64,000 nucleotides of DNA from Bradyrhizobium tropiciagri. GTDB lineage: Bacteria; Pseudomonadota; Alphaproteobacteria; Rhizobiales; Xanthobacteraceae. Each line of letters opens with the position of its first letter. The first letter of the stretch is position 1. Location of the stretch: positions 985,622-1,049,621 of the forward strand of contig NZ_JAFCKF010000003.1 in the NCBI RefSeq assembly GCF_018130545.1. Reading direction: 5' to 3'. Positions 8,900 to 18,620 of this stretch are shown piece after piece. The position numbers and the translations under genes were made by a program. The notes under the pieces are model-generated. The model searched no databases. It saw only the letters and a program-made list of their open reading frames with translations, and was not told where the DNA came from.

Positions 8900-9625
8900 C
8901 TAGTCCTCCGCCTTGTGTCGGCGAGCAACACCAAAATACGCGTCTGTGATCTGATCGCGCGTAATGTTCGCCGCTTCTGCTTGCAGTACGATCCTGCCCT
9001 CGAGCATGCAGGCCACGCGATTGGCAAGATCTAAGCTCCGACCGAGATCTTGCTCTACCAATATTAGGGTGGTTCCAGACGCCTTGAGCCGATGCAAAGC
9101 CGCATAGACCTGGTCGACCGCTGCTGGCGACAGACCAAGAGATACTTCGTCTAACATCAGAACCAAAGGGTTCGTCATCAGGGCGCGGCCAATCGCAGTG
9201 GCTTGCTGCTGCCCGCCGGAGAGCGAACGGGCCTTAACGTTTCTGATGGCCTTCAATTGCGGAAGCGCATCCATCACGGCTTCAACGTTCCATATGCCCG
9301 GCCGCCCCGCAGAGCGAGAAAGCATGAGGTTCTCCTCGACGGTCAGTTCTGCGAACAACCGGCGTCCTTCCGGCACCAGAGCGACACCTCTGCGGACTCG
9401 TTGGTAGGCGGAGAGCGCCGTAAGGTCCCGCTGCATCAAGACGATTCGACCTTGCGCGGAGGGATGAGCGCCGATGATAGATCTCAGCAGGGTGGTCTTG
9501 CCGGCACCGTTCGCTCCGACCAGGGCGAGAACTTCCCCCGATCCGACGCGCAGTGAAATTCCACGAACGGCATGGAGAAGCCCGTGGTAGGCATTCAAGT
9601 CCTCAACGATCAGTATCGGCGTCAC
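8900..9625 (-). CDS. livF: ABC transporter ATP-binding protein (LivF family)
   Basis: A 241-residue ATPase with Walker A GANGAGKTTLL (about residues 37-47), signature LSGGQQQ and Walker B LVLMLDEVSLGL. The insertion RRLFAELTVEENL and overall length are typical of LivF rather than LivG. The start overlaps the stop of livG by four bases (ATGA). It energises the LivHM channel. Confidence 0.93.
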   Translation of the reverse strand: MTPILIVEDLNAYHGLLHAVRGISLRVGSGEVLALVGANGAGKTTLLRSIIGAHPSAQGRIVLMQRDLTALSAYQRVRRGVALVPEGRRLFAELTVEENLMLSRSAGRPGIWNVEAVMDALPQLKAIRNVKARSLSGGQQQATAIGRALMTNPLVLMLDEVSLGLSPAAVDQVYAALHRLKASGTTLILVEQDLGRSLDLANRVACMLEGRIVLQAEAANITRDQITDAYFGVARRHKAED

Positions 9626-10353
9626 CCAACGGCTCCTCCGAAATAGGCACTGACCACCGCTGGAGCCCGCAGCACCCCGATCGGATCGCCGTCCGCGATG
9701 ACTTTGCCGCCGTCAAGACAGACGAGGCGCCTCGCGAGCCGCATAAGGATATGAACAATGTGCTCGATCCAAACGACCGCGATTCCTCTTGCGGCAAGCT
9801 CACTGATTATCGATACGAGCTCGATCGCTTCTGCGTCGGTGAGCCCTCCGCCGATCTCGTCCAACAGGAGAATAGATGGATCTGTCGCAACAGCACGGGC
9901 GAGCTCAAGGCGCTTGCGGTCCATAAGTCCAAGCGATTCAGCGCGCCTATTGGCGAGAGCCAACATGCCGCAGTCCACAAGCGCTTCAACGCTCCTTTCG
10001 TAGGCTACATCGCCACTCAAGCCAGCGCCCTGACGAGCTCCGACAAGTACGTTCTCGAAAACCGTCAGCCCGACGAATGGCTTCGGAATCTGATGCGTAC
10101 GCGCGATCCCCAGCTTGCAGCGCATCGACGCCGTCTCGTGCGTTATGTCCCGACCGCCAAGCCGAACCGCGCCTTCGGTCGGCCGGTAGGTTCCCGCGAG
10201 GACATTAAGAAGAGTTGTCTTGCCCGCCCCATTCGGGCCCACGATGCCGACGATTTCACCAGCGCCGATCGCCAGATCGACGCCATCAAGAACAACGAGC
10301 GCGTCGAATTGCTTCCGGATTGACAGCGCAGAAAGCATCGGAAGATTAGTCAC
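9622..10353 (-). CDS. livG: ABC transporter ATP-binding protein (LivG family)
   Basis: A 243-residue ATPase with Walker A GPNGAGKTTLLN, the LivG-typical GIARTHQIPKPFVGLTVFEN segment, and Walker B SILLLDEIGGGLTDAE. In the signature region the usual LSGG motif is replaced: the sequence reads AESLGLMDRKRLELARAVA, so the canonical LSGGQ is degenerate to SLGLMDR, as is common in LivG. The start overlaps the livK-like stop by four bases. It pairs with LivF to drive the importer. Confidence 0.92.
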   Translation of the reverse strand: MTNLPMLSALSIRKQFDALVVLDGVDLAIGAGEIVGIVGPNGAGKTTLLNVLAGTYRPTEGAVRLGGRDITHETASMRCKLGIARTHQIPKPFVGLTVFENVLVGARQGAGLSGDVAYERSVEALVDCGMLALANRRAESLGLMDRKRLELARAVATDPSILLLDEIGGGLTDAEAIELVSIISELAARGIAVVWIEHIVHILMRLARRLVCLDGGKVIADGDPIGVLRAPAVVSAYFGGAVG

Positions 10354-11681
10354 TTGCCGTTGAAAGGAAGGAGTTTTCCACCAATCGGAACATTTGGATC
10401 TGTTGCGTTCTCGGTGACGACCAGATCTAGCTTATACTTGCTGCCAGCTGTTGCCTTGATCCATTGGCTTCCGACCAACGGGCCCGCTGATACATTCGGT
10501 ACCGGCCCCGAATTGAAGTCCACTTTGCCGGCTACGGTCGTCGTCTGGAGCGTCGAGATCGACTTCGCGACATCCGCCTTGTTGGCTGGGTCTTTGGCGG
10601 CGCGGAGGGCCTCGAAGCCGGCATCGAACACCGAGAGCGTGCCACCAAGTTGCTGGGTCCATTGCTTCCCGGTCGCCTTCTCGTAGCCATCTGCGAGCTC
10701 AGCGCCGCTGACGCGCACCAGCGGTGATTTGTACGGAAATGCCTTGTGCCAATAGGAAGCCGTTGAGAGGTTGATGCCAAGCCCTCCGAGGGCTTCGACT
10801 CCGGACGGAAACAATCCCGTCTTCGCGACCTGACATATCTTGACGGTCTTCGTATATCCCTGTTGTGCCGCTTGGCGCCAGAACGCTGCGAAGTCGGGTG
10901 GGATCGGAAACGTGTTAAATATTTCGCATTGTTCCTTCTTAAATAGCGATATCTGCGCCGAATAGTCCGTTGTGCCATCCTCATACGGACCTGGATCGAC
11001 GATCTTGAATCCCTGCTTGGAGAGACGCGGCGCGAGCATGGTCCTTACGGCGTTTCCGTCGGCATCGTTCGGGTAGAGAACGCCGACTTTCATGTTTGTC
11101 TTGAGCACCTCGTCGCCCCAGAGCGACATGTACATCTTGTAGATCTCGTCGACGCCAAAGCCGAAGTGGTAACTCCACCTGAAGGGCGATGGCGCACCAG
11201 GCTTCGCCCCTCGTCCAAAATACCATGCCTCCCAAGGCATCACGGTCGACACGCAGGGTACACCGGCTGCCTCACAAGCATCGGCTACAGGATTGATTGT
11301 CTCCGGCGCTGCCGTTGCCAGCATCAAGTCGACCTTATCTGTACCAATCAGTCCCTTTGCGAGCTGACTGGCGCGGGACGGGTCCGATTGCGTATCTCGG
11401 TCGAGGATGTCGATCTGATATGTTGCCTCTCCAATCCGAAAGCCGTCTGCAAGACTGCGCCTGATCAGATCGAGAACATAGCCGTCCGTTGCTCCAAATT
11501 CTCCCAATGGCCCGGTGCGCGGACTGATGAAGCCGACCCGGAGACGACGCTCAGGCGCAGCGAACGCAACTGAAGAGCCGAGCAAAGCAACGCCTGCCGA
11601 TCCGGCGATCTTAATGACTTCGCGTCGCGATAACTCGGGCCGCAGAGCCCGGCTAGCTTTCTCACAATCTTGAACGCCCAT
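10350..11681 (-). CDS. Branched-chain amino acid type ABC transporter substrate-binding protein (LivK family), Tat leader
   Basis: A 443-residue periplasmic receptor (Peripla_BP_6). The leader has a twin-arginine motif SRREVIK (Arg19-Arg20) followed by a short hydrophobic stretch and AFAAPE, so Tat export is likely. The mature part begins LRVGFISPRTGPLGEFG and contains VDLMLATAAPETINPVADACEAAGVPCVST, the classic receptor core. It is the promoter-proximal gene of the operon livK-livG-livF-livH-livM. The extended length and WYFGRGAKPGAP insertion resemble receptors for aromatic or amide-type ligands rather than E. coli LivK, but the ligand cannot be assigned. Confidence 0.9.
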   Translation of the reverse strand: MGVQDCEKASRALRPELSRREVIKIAGSAGVALLGSSVAFAAPERRLRVGFISPRTGPLGEFGATDGYVLDLIRRSLADGFRIGEATYQIDILDRDTQSDPSRASQLAKGLIGTDKVDLMLATAAPETINPVADACEAAGVPCVSTVMPWEAWYFGRGAKPGAPSPFRWSYHFGFGVDEIYKMYMSLWGDEVLKTNMKVGVLYPNDADGNAVRTMLAPRLSKQGFKIVDPGPYEDGTTDYSAQISLFKKEQCEIFNTFPIPPDFAAFWRQAAQQGYTKTVKICQVAKTGLFPSGVEALGGLGINLSTASYWHKAFPYKSPLVRVSGAELADGYEKATGKQWTQQLGGTLSVFDAGFEALRAAKDPANKADVAKSISTLQTTTVAGKVDFNSGPVPNVSAGPLVGSQWIKATAGSKYKLDLVVTENATDPNVPIGGKLLPFNGK

Positions 11682-12008
11682 CGCCCCCTCCCCCGAATCC
11701 TCGCAAACTCCGATCTAGACAGCCTTGCCGCCGCTGCCGGTTTGTTCACGAAAAAATTCTGACAGGTATTCTACCGCCGAGGTGGACAAAGCGCCGTCTA
11801 ATTCGGCCAGCCTGGGACTCGTCCGGATTTAGAGCTGAGATCCAGCAACTCCATCCTCGGTCCCCGGACGGGCGCGCCTCCGGCGACCATGTTGAGGAAC
11901 ACCCCGATTGTCCGGTGCAACAACAGCCGCCCCCAAAGACCGAAGTGGCACAAGGGACGCACGCACTCTGTCACTATCCCGGCGACGCAACTCGTTGCGC
12001 AGGCCGGG
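11682..12008. other. Intergenic region upstream of the liv operon
   Basis: This 327-base region should contain the promoter of the minus-strand liv operon and the end of the dctA transcript. A hairpin at 11978-12008 is listed separately. No gene is apparent. Confidence 0.5.
11978..12008 (-). terminator. Hairpin immediately after dctA
   Basis: Nested inverted repeats, outer CCCGGC/GCCGGG and inner GCAAC/GTTGC, directly follow the dctA stop codon. There is no T-run on the minus strand, so this is a terminator-like or 3'-protective hairpin rather than a clear intrinsic terminator. Confidence 0.45.
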
Positions 12009-13367
12009 CTAGATCGTCACCGCGGCCTGGATCGGATGCGGCTGTGCCCCCGTGACCACCATGGCCGGCTGCGGAGCGAGGTCGGGCTCGGGTAGCGCGT
12101 CCCAGGATTCGCCATTTACTGCCAGATCACCCGATAAGACGCGCTTCATCCGTTCACGATCGAGCGCGCCTTCCCAACTTGCAACCACCACTGCCGCCAC
12201 ACCATTGCCGATCAGATTGGTAATTGCCCTGGCTTCCGACATGAAGCGATCCACGCCGAGCAGCAACGCAAGGCCGGCAACCGGAAGCGTGTTGGTCGAG
12301 GAAAGCGTCGCCGCCAGCGTAATAAAGCCGGCTCCGGTCACCGCAGCAGCCCCTTTGGACGTCAACAATAGCACGGCGAGCAGGCCAATTTGCTGGCCCA
12401 GAGAAAGGTCCGTGTTCGTGGCTTGCGCGATAAAAATTGCTGCCATTGTCAAGTAGATCGAGGTTCCGTCCAGGTTGAACGAATAGCCGGTCGGGACGAC
12501 AAGTCCAACGACCGGCTTGGCGCACCCCATGTTCTCCAGCTTGGCCATCAGGCGCGGGAGCGCGCTCTCGGACGTCGACGTCCCAAGCACAATCAAGATT
12601 TCTTCTTTGATGTACGACAGGAAGCGCCAAAGATTGAAGCCGCTAAAATAAGCAATTGGACCCAACACGCACGCAACGAAGAACACGCACGTCAAGTACA
12701 CGCTGACCATGAGTAGCGAAAGCTGATGAAGTGCGCCGATGCCGTACTTCCCGATCGTGAATGCCATCGCACCAAAGGCGCCGAGTGGCGCAAGATACAT
12801 CACGAGACCGATCACCCCGAACAGGGCATGTGAGGCTTGGTCGATAATCTTGACCAGCGCGTCCCCCTTGGAGCCCATGTGGGACAGCGCGAGCCCCATC
12901 ATCACGGAAAAGAAGAGAACTTGAAGAATCTCCCCCTGCGCGAAAGCACCAACGACGGTTTCCGGAACAATGTGCATCACGAAGTCAATCGTCGATAGGT
13001 GCTGCGCGCCTGTCACGTATTTCGCGACCGCTTTCATATCGAGAGTTGACGTATCAACGTTGAGGCCAGCTCCCGGCCTGACCAGGTTGACAACCACGAG
13101 ACCGAGGACCAACGCAAACGTCGTCACAGCTTCGAAATAGATCAGCGCCTTGAGACCAACGCGACCAACCTCTCGTAGGTTTCCCATCTTGGCCACACCA
13201 ACCACGACGGTCGAAAAAATGATCGGAGCGATCATCATCTTGATGACTTTGATGAACAGATCGCCCAACGGCTTCATCTGCTCCGCAAGATCCGGCTTCA
13301 GGTAACCGAGCCCGATTCCGATCGCAATCGCGAGCAGTACCTGCACGTAAAGCTTTCGCACTATCAT
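12009..13367 (-). CDS. dctA: C4-dicarboxylate:cation symporter DctA
   Basis: A 452-residue dicarboxylate/amino acid:cation symporter (DAACS). The N-terminus ([20 protein letters not shown]), the serine-rich reentrant loop [14 protein letters not shown] and the [28 protein letters not shown] region are hallmark DctA elements; length and hydrophobicity fit eight transmembrane helices with two hairpins. It imports succinate, fumarate, malate and sometimes orotate or other dicarboxylates. It is divergent from the LeuCD-type hydro-lyase genes across 191 bases, so an accessory role in taking up an unusual dicarboxylate for that enzyme is possible. DctBD sensor genes are absent from the window. Confidence 0.93.
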   Translation of the reverse strand: MIVRKLYVQVLLAIAIGIGLGYLKPDLAEQMKPLGDLFIKVIKMMIAPIIFSTVVVGVAKMGNLREVGRVGLKALIYFEAVTTFALVLGLVVVNLVRPGAGLNVDTSTLDMKAVAKYVTGAQHLSTIDFVMHIVPETVVGAFAQGEILQVLFFSVMMGLALSHMGSKGDALVKIIDQASHALFGVIGLVMYLAPLGAFGAMAFTIGKYGIGALHQLSLLMVSVYLTCVFFVACVLGPIAYFSGFNLWRFLSYIKEEILIVLGTSTSESALPRLMAKLENMGCAKPVVGLVVPTGYSFNLDGTSIYLTMAAIFIAQATNTDLSLGQQIGLLAVLLLTSKGAAAVTGAGFITLAATLSSTNTLPVAGLALLLGVDRFMSEARAITNLIGNGVAAVVVASWEGALDRERMKRVLSGDLAVNGESWDALPEPDLAPQPAMVVTGAQPHPIQAAVTI

Positions 13368-13558
13368 GAGCGCCCCTCTCGCTGTCTTTCCTGCGACAGC
13401 ATATTTCCCGCTCTCTCGGCAGGCCTACTCGACTCTAGCGAAGCTGCGTGCTGTTCTGGAAAGGCCGTTGTCCGATGATTTTATGCAAAAGTTGCATGAC
13501 CACGCGGTGGCCTTGCGGCGCATCCTACGCACACCTCATTCAACCTGGACAGCGATCA

Positions 13559-14977
13559 ATGCGCGGGACGACGCTTTACGATAAGCTCGTGGACAGCCAT
13601 ACGGTACGGTCTTTGAGCGAAGACGGCAGACAGCTTCTGCTCTACGTGGATCGGACGGTGCTGAACGAGTACACTAGCCCGCAAGCATTCACCGGACTTA
13701 GACAGGCAGCCAGACCGGTCTGGCGTCCACAAGCTGCGCTTGGCACGGTCGACCATGTCAATCCAACCGCATCACGTCGCACCACCGCGATGCCAGATCC
13801 CGGAGCAGCGCGTCAGACTGAATATTTCGCCGAGAATTGCGCCCATTTCGGCATTGAGCTCTTTGATGTCATGCACAAGCTGCAGGGCATTGAACATGTT
13901 GTCATGCCTGAACTCGGCCTCGTGTTACCCGGCACTGTGATCGCGGCAGGCGACAGCCACACCACCACCTACGGAGCCTTTGGCGCCTTGGGATTTGGTA
14001 TCGGAACGTCTGACATCGAGCACTATCTGGCAACACAGACCCTGATCTACAAACGACTCAAGCCAATGCGCGTTTCTGTCGATGGTGACCTTGCAGCGGG
14101 CGTTACGGCCAAAGATCTCGTCATGGCGCTGATTCGTATGATTGGAGCCGACGGTGCGACGGGCTATGCTCTGGAGTTCGCTGGTTCAACGATCGCTCAA
14201 TTGAGCATCGAAGGCCGAATGACGATTTGCAACATGGCCGTCGAATGCGGAGCGCGCGGAGCGCTTATTGCTCCGGATGAAACCGTGCTGGAATATCTTG
14301 CCAGTCGGCCGCGGGCCCCTAAGGGTGGCCTGTGGAGCCGTGCCGTCGACAGCTGGCAATCCTTGCGAAGCGATCCCGATGCCGTCTTCGGCCGCGAGGT
14401 GGCTATGGCCGCGGCCTTAATCGAGCCAATGGTGACATGGGGAACCAGCCCCGACCAGGCAGCTCCGATCAATGACCTGGTACCGGATCCCGGCCAGGAA
14501 AGCGATCAGGGCCGTCGCCGCGATATGGAGCGCGCGCTCTCCTATATGGGATTGACGCCGGGCACACGGCTTACCGACATCACCATTCAACGTGCGTTCA
14601 TCGGGTCGTGTACGAATGCACGGATCGAAGACCTGAGATCCGCCGCCGCCGTTGCGCGCGGGAGACGGGTCGCCGCCGGCGTAAGAGCTATGGTCGTTCC
14701 CGGCTCCAGTAGTGTACGACGCCAGGCAGAAGCCGAAGGGCTCGATCGGGTCTTTCTGGATGCTGGCTTCGAATGGCGCCAACCTGGATGTTCGATGTGT
14801 TTGGCCATGAACGACGACGTCCTCCATCCTGGAGAACGATGCGCTTCGAGCACAAACCGAAACTTTGAGGGACGTCAGGGGGCCGCCGGGCGGACCCATC
14901 TAATGAGCCCCGCAATGGTCGCTGCAGCCGCAATCAACGGACACCTGACCGATCCTCGCAGCCGTGCAGGAGTGTAG
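13559..14977 (+). CDS. leuC: 3-isopropylmalate dehydratase large subunit / LeuC-type hydro-lyase
   Basis: A 472-residue aconitase-superfamily large subunit. With ATG 13559 as start the N-terminus [17 protein letters not shown] matches LeuC. The 4Fe-4S ligands are present: Cys351 in GSCTN and Cys411 and Cys414 in GCSMC, and [16 protein letters not shown] and NRNFEGRQG are intact, so the enzyme should be active. The family dehydrates and rehydrates 2- or 3-hydroxy dicarboxylates (isopropylmalate, citramalate, maleate, dimethylmaleate). The setting, beside dctA and a dehalogenase-like hydrolase and with no leuA or leuB, suggests a catabolic paralogue rather than the leucine-biosynthetic enzyme; this is inference. 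Confidence 0.9.
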   Translation: MRGTTLYDKLVDSHTVRSLSEDGRQLLLYVDRTVLNEYTSPQAFTGLRQAARPVWRPQAALGTVDHVNPTASRRTTAMPDPGAARQTEYFAENCAHFGIELFDVMHKLQGIEHVVMPELGLVLPGTVIAAGDSHTTTYGAFGALGFGIGTSDIEHYLATQTLIYKRLKPMRVSVDGDLAAGVTAKDLVMALIRMIGADGATGYALEFAGSTIAQLSIEGRMTICNMAVECGARGALIAPDETVLEYLASRPRAPKGGLWSRAVDSWQSLRSDPDAVFGREVAMAAALIEPMVTWGTSPDQAAPINDLVPDPGQESDQGRRRDMERALSYMGLTPGTRLTDITIQRAFIGSCTNARIEDLRSAAAVARGRRVAAGVRAMVVPGSSSVRRQAEAEGLDRVFLDAGFEWRQPGCSMCLAMNDDVLHPGERCASSTNRNFEGRQGAAGRTHLMSPAMVAAAAINGHLTDPRSRAGV

Positions 14978-14981
14978 TAGG

Positions 14982-15590
14982 ATGGAACAGTTTGGGATCG
15001 TCGAAGGCATCGCGGCGCCGATGCCTGCAGCTAACGTCGATACCGACGTGATTATGCCAAAGCAATTCCTCAAAGGGATTGACCGCAGCGGATTAGGAGA
15101 CGGAACCTTCCATGGCCTGCGCTTCGGTCCCAACGGCGAAGAACGAGCCGAATTCGTCCTCAACCGTCCGGAGTGGCGAACTGCGTCGTTTCTAGTCGTG
15201 GGACCCAACTTCGGTTGCGGCTCGAGCCGCGAACACGCCGTTTGGGGCCTGCGTCAACTCGGGATTCGCGCCTTGCTGGGCACCAGCTTTGCCGGGATAT
15301 TCTTTGACAATTGTGCACGCAATGGCCTTCTTGCACTGACATTGGACCATGACGCCGTTCGAAGCCTGACGGACTTGGCCTCCGATCCAGCAACGGCAAA
15401 GTTGACAGTGGACCTTCCGCGACAGTCGATCACCGCCGTGAACGGCAAACGGTTCGCATTCGACATCGAGCCGGCCCGCAAGGAAGCTCTCGAACTCGGA
15501 CTTGATGGCGTTGCGACGACCTTGCGTTTTCGCGACGATATCTTGGCCTTCGAACGAGACTATTTGGAGCAATCTCCATGGCTCATGTAA
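14982..15590 (+). CDS. leuD: 3-isopropylmalate dehydratase small subunit / LeuD-type
   Basis: A 202-residue swivel-domain subunit of the LeuCD heterodimer. It shows IAAPMPAANVDTDVIMPKQFLK, the FLVVGPNFGCGSSREHAVWGL loop that recognises the substrate, and the IRALLGTSFAGIFFDNCARNGL segment. The start at ATG 14982 follows the leuC stop by four bases and is preceded by AGTAGG; a GTG at 14964 inside leuC is less likely. It overlaps the next hydrolase gene by 13 bases, implying one operon. Confidence 0.9.
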   Translation: MEQFGIVEGIAAPMPAANVDTDVIMPKQFLKGIDRSGLGDGTFHGLRFGPNGEERAEFVLNRPEWRTASFLVVGPNFGCGSSREHAVWGLRQLGIRALLGTSFAGIFFDNCARNGLLALTLDHDAVRSLTDLASDPATAKLTVDLPRQSITAVNGKRFAFDIEPARKEALELGLDGVATTLRFRDDILAFERDYLEQSPWLM

Positions 15591-16519
15591 GCTCGCCGGA
15601 GAGCCTTCGTCGCAAGCCGCTGGGAATGTCTCCGTTCATAGCCGGCTTTGAGTTATCCGACATTCAATTGGAGAATGGCATCAAGCTCCGTGTCGCGATC
15701 GGCGGTCACGGTCCACCGCTCTTGCTCCTACACGGTCATCCACAAACACACGTTACTTGGCGGAAAGTAGCCCCCGATCTCGCAAAGCGGTTCACGGTTA
15801 TTGCTCCTGACCTGCGAGGTTATGGAGACAGTAGTAAGCCGCCCGGCGACGATGATCATGTCACCTACTCCAAACGTGAGATGGCAAGCGACTTTATCCT
15901 TTTGATGCGTGCGCTGAACCATCATCATTTCGCTGTGGTTGGGCATGATCGAGGCGGCCGAGTCGCGCACAGGATGGCGTTGGACCATCCCAACGCAGTC
16001 TCGCGCATTGCCGTTTTGGACATAGCACCGACCGCGACCATGTACGCCATGACCAACAAGGAGTTCGCCACCCGCTACTTCTGGTGGTTCTTTCTCATTC
16101 AACCTGCCCCTCTCCCGGAACGATTGATCGCCGCTGATCCAGAATTTTTCCTGCGCAAGCACATTGACGGCCAGAACAAATCGGCGGATGCGACTGAACC
16201 GAACATCTTCGCCGAGTATCTGCGCTGCTACTCTGATCCGGCAACACGACACGCAATCTGCGAAGACTACCGCGCGGCCGCCAGCATCGACCTGAAGCAC
16301 GATGCAGATGATGCTCACGTTCGGATCAGCGTTCCTCTTCTGGCCCTTTGGGGCGCTCGCAGCACTGTCGGCTCGCTATATGATGTGATCGCAACCTGGA
16401 AAGAAAAGGCTTCGAGCGTTGCGGGGCGCGGCCTCGATTGCGGCCACACGTTGCAGGAGGAGCTACCGAGCCGGACCACTGAGGAGCTCCTCGGCTTCTT
16501 GCTCGCGGATCAAACGTAA
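15578..16519 (+). CDS. Alpha/beta hydrolase, fluoroacetate dehalogenase / epoxide hydrolase-like
   Basis: A 313-residue alpha/beta hydrolase closely resembling haloacetate dehalogenases in layout. The nucleophile elbow is VGHDRGGR (Asp124, with the two Arg that bind a carboxylate), the acid is probably Asp148 (VLDIAPT) and the base His290 (DCGHTL). The oxyanion region is LLLHGHPQTHVTWRKVAP. In fluoroacetate dehalogenases a His-Trp pair cradles the halide; here the corresponding positions read Trp169-Trp170 (FWWFF), so the His is lost. CEDYRAA, which supplies the halide-binding Tyr, is retained. It overlaps leuD by 13 bases, so it likely works in the same pathway. Hydrolysis of another halide, ester or epoxide is equally possible. 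Confidence 0.8.
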   Translation: MAHVSSPESLRRKPLGMSPFIAGFELSDIQLENGIKLRVAIGGHGPPLLLLHGHPQTHVTWRKVAPDLAKRFTVIAPDLRGYGDSSKPPGDDDHVTYSKREMASDFILLMRALNHHHFAVVGHDRGGRVAHRMALDHPNAVSRIAVLDIAPTATMYAMTNKEFATRYFWWFFLIQPAPLPERLIAADPEFFLRKHIDGQNKSADATEPNIFAEYLRCYSDPATRHAICEDYRAAASIDLKHDADDAHVRISVPLLALWGARSTVGSLYDVIATWKEKASSVAGRGLDCGHTLQEELPSRTTEELLGFLLADQT

Positions 16520-16531
16520 CCGCCGAACGCT

Positions 16532-17437
16532 TCACTTTGCACGGCGTCGCTTAATGGTCGCATGCTTGCGTGCCACCATCCAAAACGCCTCCGCCGTGGC
16601 AGTCTGACGAGCCTTCGGCCGAAACAGCCGAATCTCCATTTGTACTTGGTCCGCTGTACTTCCGATTTTGACCAACGAACCAGTCCTCAAATCCATCTCT
16701 ATGAGGCTCAGGGGAGACCAAGCAATCCCCCGGCCCTCACGAGCCATCGCCACGATAATGCTGGCGAGATGCGATGAGAAAATCGGCTGTTCTGGCAGCT
16801 TCCTTCCGATCGCCGTCCAGGCCGCGTGCAGAATGCGACCCATACCTGACTCCGACGTGTAACCGAGGAAGGGCCCAGCCCTTAGATCAGTGTGGCGGTA
16901 AGCGGGAGCCGCCACTGGGACCAGAATATCGCAACCCAGCTCGATCGATATAAAGGCGTCCGCCGCCAACCGGTTGCTGGCGGCGGGATGATGATGACAC
17001 AAGAGAAAGTGGGCTCGCCCGTCGAGCATAATCTTCTCGCAGGCTATCATGTTGTCCGCAGTCAACTGAACGGTCGACGATGTGGGCGCGGCAGCTTCAA
17101 TTTGACGAAGCCAGGCCGGAAAGAACGTCAGAGATAGCGCATGCGTGGACGCAAATTTCAGGGTGTCCAGTCCTGCTTGCGCCGCCGCCACGGCTTCGTG
17201 CCGGCCTGCGTGCAGTCTCCTCAGAAGATCCTCCGCGACTGGACGAAAACGCTCGCCCGCCATGGTCAGGCGCACAGAGTGCGTGTTCCGATCAAACAGC
17301 GGAGCGCCGACCCAAGCCTCTAAGCTTTGAATCCGGCGGCTGAATGCGGGTTGACTGACATTCCGCCGATCCGCCGCACGGGAGAAGCCTCCCTCATCGA
17401 GAACGGCCAGGAAGTCTTCCAGAAGGATCGTGTCCAT
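16532..17437 (-). CDS. LysR family transcriptional regulator
   Basis: A 301-residue LysR-type regulator. The N-terminal HTH reads LLEDFLAVLDEGGFSRAADRRNVSQPAFSRRIQSLEAWVG (broken by helix turns) and a periplasmic-binding-like effector domain follows. The HTH wing and dimer helix are intact. It converges on the hydrolase gene with 12 bases between the stops and starts divergently from the AraC gene, so its target may be either the leuCD operon or the neighbouring aldehyde dehydrogenase region. Confidence 0.9.
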   Translation of the reverse strand: MDTILLEDFLAVLDEGGFSRAADRRNVSQPAFSRRIQSLEAWVGAPLFDRNTHSVRLTMAGERFRPVAEDLLRRLHAGRHEAVAAAQAGLDTLKFASTHALSLTFFPAWLRQIEAAAPTSSTVQLTADNMIACEKIMLDGRAHFLLCHHHPAASNRLAADAFISIELGCDILVPVAAPAYRHTDLRAGPFLGYTSESGMGRILHAAWTAIGRKLPEQPIFSSHLASIIVAMAREGRGIAWSPLSLIEMDLRTGSLVKIGSTADQVQMEIRLFRPKARQTATAEAFWMVARKHATIKRRRAK

Positions 17438-17586
17438 GGCGACATTATTGCACGTCGAAGAAAAAGAAACACCGCTCCGACATGAAAATCGGCCGCGCTA
17501 TCGCTCGCACTCCACTCCCCGAAACGTGATATGTCGTGGTGGAGGGCGTACCGAGCCTCACCTTGGCACTCGCCTAGCCAGGTGGC

Positions 17587-18570
17587 ATGCTCGCCCCGTC
17601 ACCAATGGCCGCCGCTATGACGACAATAGAAACCGTTACAACCGAACATCTCCCAGAGCCTGTGAAGGCTCGCTTTTGGCGCGAAGCCGTCTGTGACGCG
17701 CTCGTAGAACTCGATGTCAGCGACGTTTCGGACTCCGATTTCGACGCCAAGTTATCGTTGCTCCGGGCCGGAGACGCGGCCATGTGCGAGATCTCGTCGA
17801 CCAGGCAGCACGTCGCCCGAACTCGCCGTCACATCGGGCGGAAGACCGCGGCCTACTTTCACCTGCCCTGTCAAATCGACGGCACGTCCTATCTCCAGCA
17901 GTGCGGGCGCACTTTTGTGCTGGCGCCTGGTGATTTCGCCGTCTTCGACAGCACCGAACCATATGAGCTCGCGTTTTCCGGGTCATTTCGCCAGTTGGTC
18001 GTACAAGTTCCGAAAGACTGGCTTCGCCAAGAATTGGCGATGCGAGGGTTCGTCGGAGGTTTGCGGCTGGACGGTCGGAATCCTCTGACACGTCTTGCGT
18101 TTCGGTACCTCCGCAATCTTTTTGACGAGTCGCCGGCAATAGATCACGACCTACACGCTGTATTGCTCCGCCAAAGCATGGATCTCATATCTACCGCGGC
18201 GAATGCTGCAATCACCGAGCACTTTGGCTCTGCATCTCCCAGCAGGCGCGCACTGACAGCGCGCATTCAACGCCATATGGACGATCAATTGACCAACCCT
18301 CATCTCAGCTTGGATGAGATCGCAAGAGTGTTTGCCATCAGCAAACGGACGCTTCACGAGGTGTTTGCTGCCTTCGGGACCACCCCTCAGCGTTGGATTT
18401 TGGAGCGGCGCCTCGCGCGTTGCCGTAGCGACCTTCGAAACCCTGCATTCGCGAGCAGCTCAATCATGGAGATAGCGCTCCGTTGGGGATTCAACAGTCC
18501 CGCACACTTCGCCAGGAGCTATCGGGAGCACTTCCGTCTGCCACCCAGTCTCGACCGCAAACCGATCTAA
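17587..18570 (+). CDS. AraC family transcriptional regulator, FeaR-like sensor domain
   Basis: A 327-residue protein with an AraC-binding-like N-terminal domain (FHLPCQIDGTSYLQQCGRTFVLAPGDFAVFDSTEPYEL) of the type found in FeaR/PobR relatives, and a C-terminal double HTH (LSLDEIARVFAISKRTLHEVF and SIMEIALRWGFNSPAHFARSYREHF, both interrupted in places). Starts at 17605 or 17617 are also possible. It converges on an aldehyde dehydrogenase gene; in E. coli FeaR controls the phenylacetaldehyde dehydrogenase feaB, so the neighbouring gene is a sensible target, though convergent orientation is unusual. Confidence 0.85.
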   Translation: MLAPSPMAAAMTTIETVTTEHLPEPVKARFWREAVCDALVELDVSDVSDSDFDAKLSLLRAGDAAMCEISSTRQHVARTRRHIGRKTAAYFHLPCQIDGTSYLQQCGRTFVLAPGDFAVFDSTEPYELAFSGSFRQLVVQVPKDWLRQELAMRGFVGGLRLDGRNPLTRLAFRYLRNLFDESPAIDHDLHAVLLRQSMDLISTAANAAITEHFGSASPSRRALTARIQRHMDDQLTNPHLSLDEIARVFAISKRTLHEVFAAFGTTPQRWILERRLARCRSDLRNPAFASSSIMEIALRWGFNSPAHFARSYREHFRLPPSLDRKPI

Positions 18571-18571
18571 C

Positions 18572-18603
18572 CCCCTGCTCGCATCGTGAGATGCGAACAG
18601 GGG
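18572..18603. terminator. Bidirectional terminator-like hairpin between AraC and aldehyde dehydrogenase genes
   Basis: Arms CCCCTG and TCGCATC pair with GATGCGA and CAGGGG, with one unpaired C/A position and a GTGA loop. The hairpin lies exactly between two convergent stop codons. There is no strong T-run on either side, but position and stability support a shared terminator. Confidence 0.6.
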
Positions 18604-18620
18604 TCGAGGACTGCCGAAAT

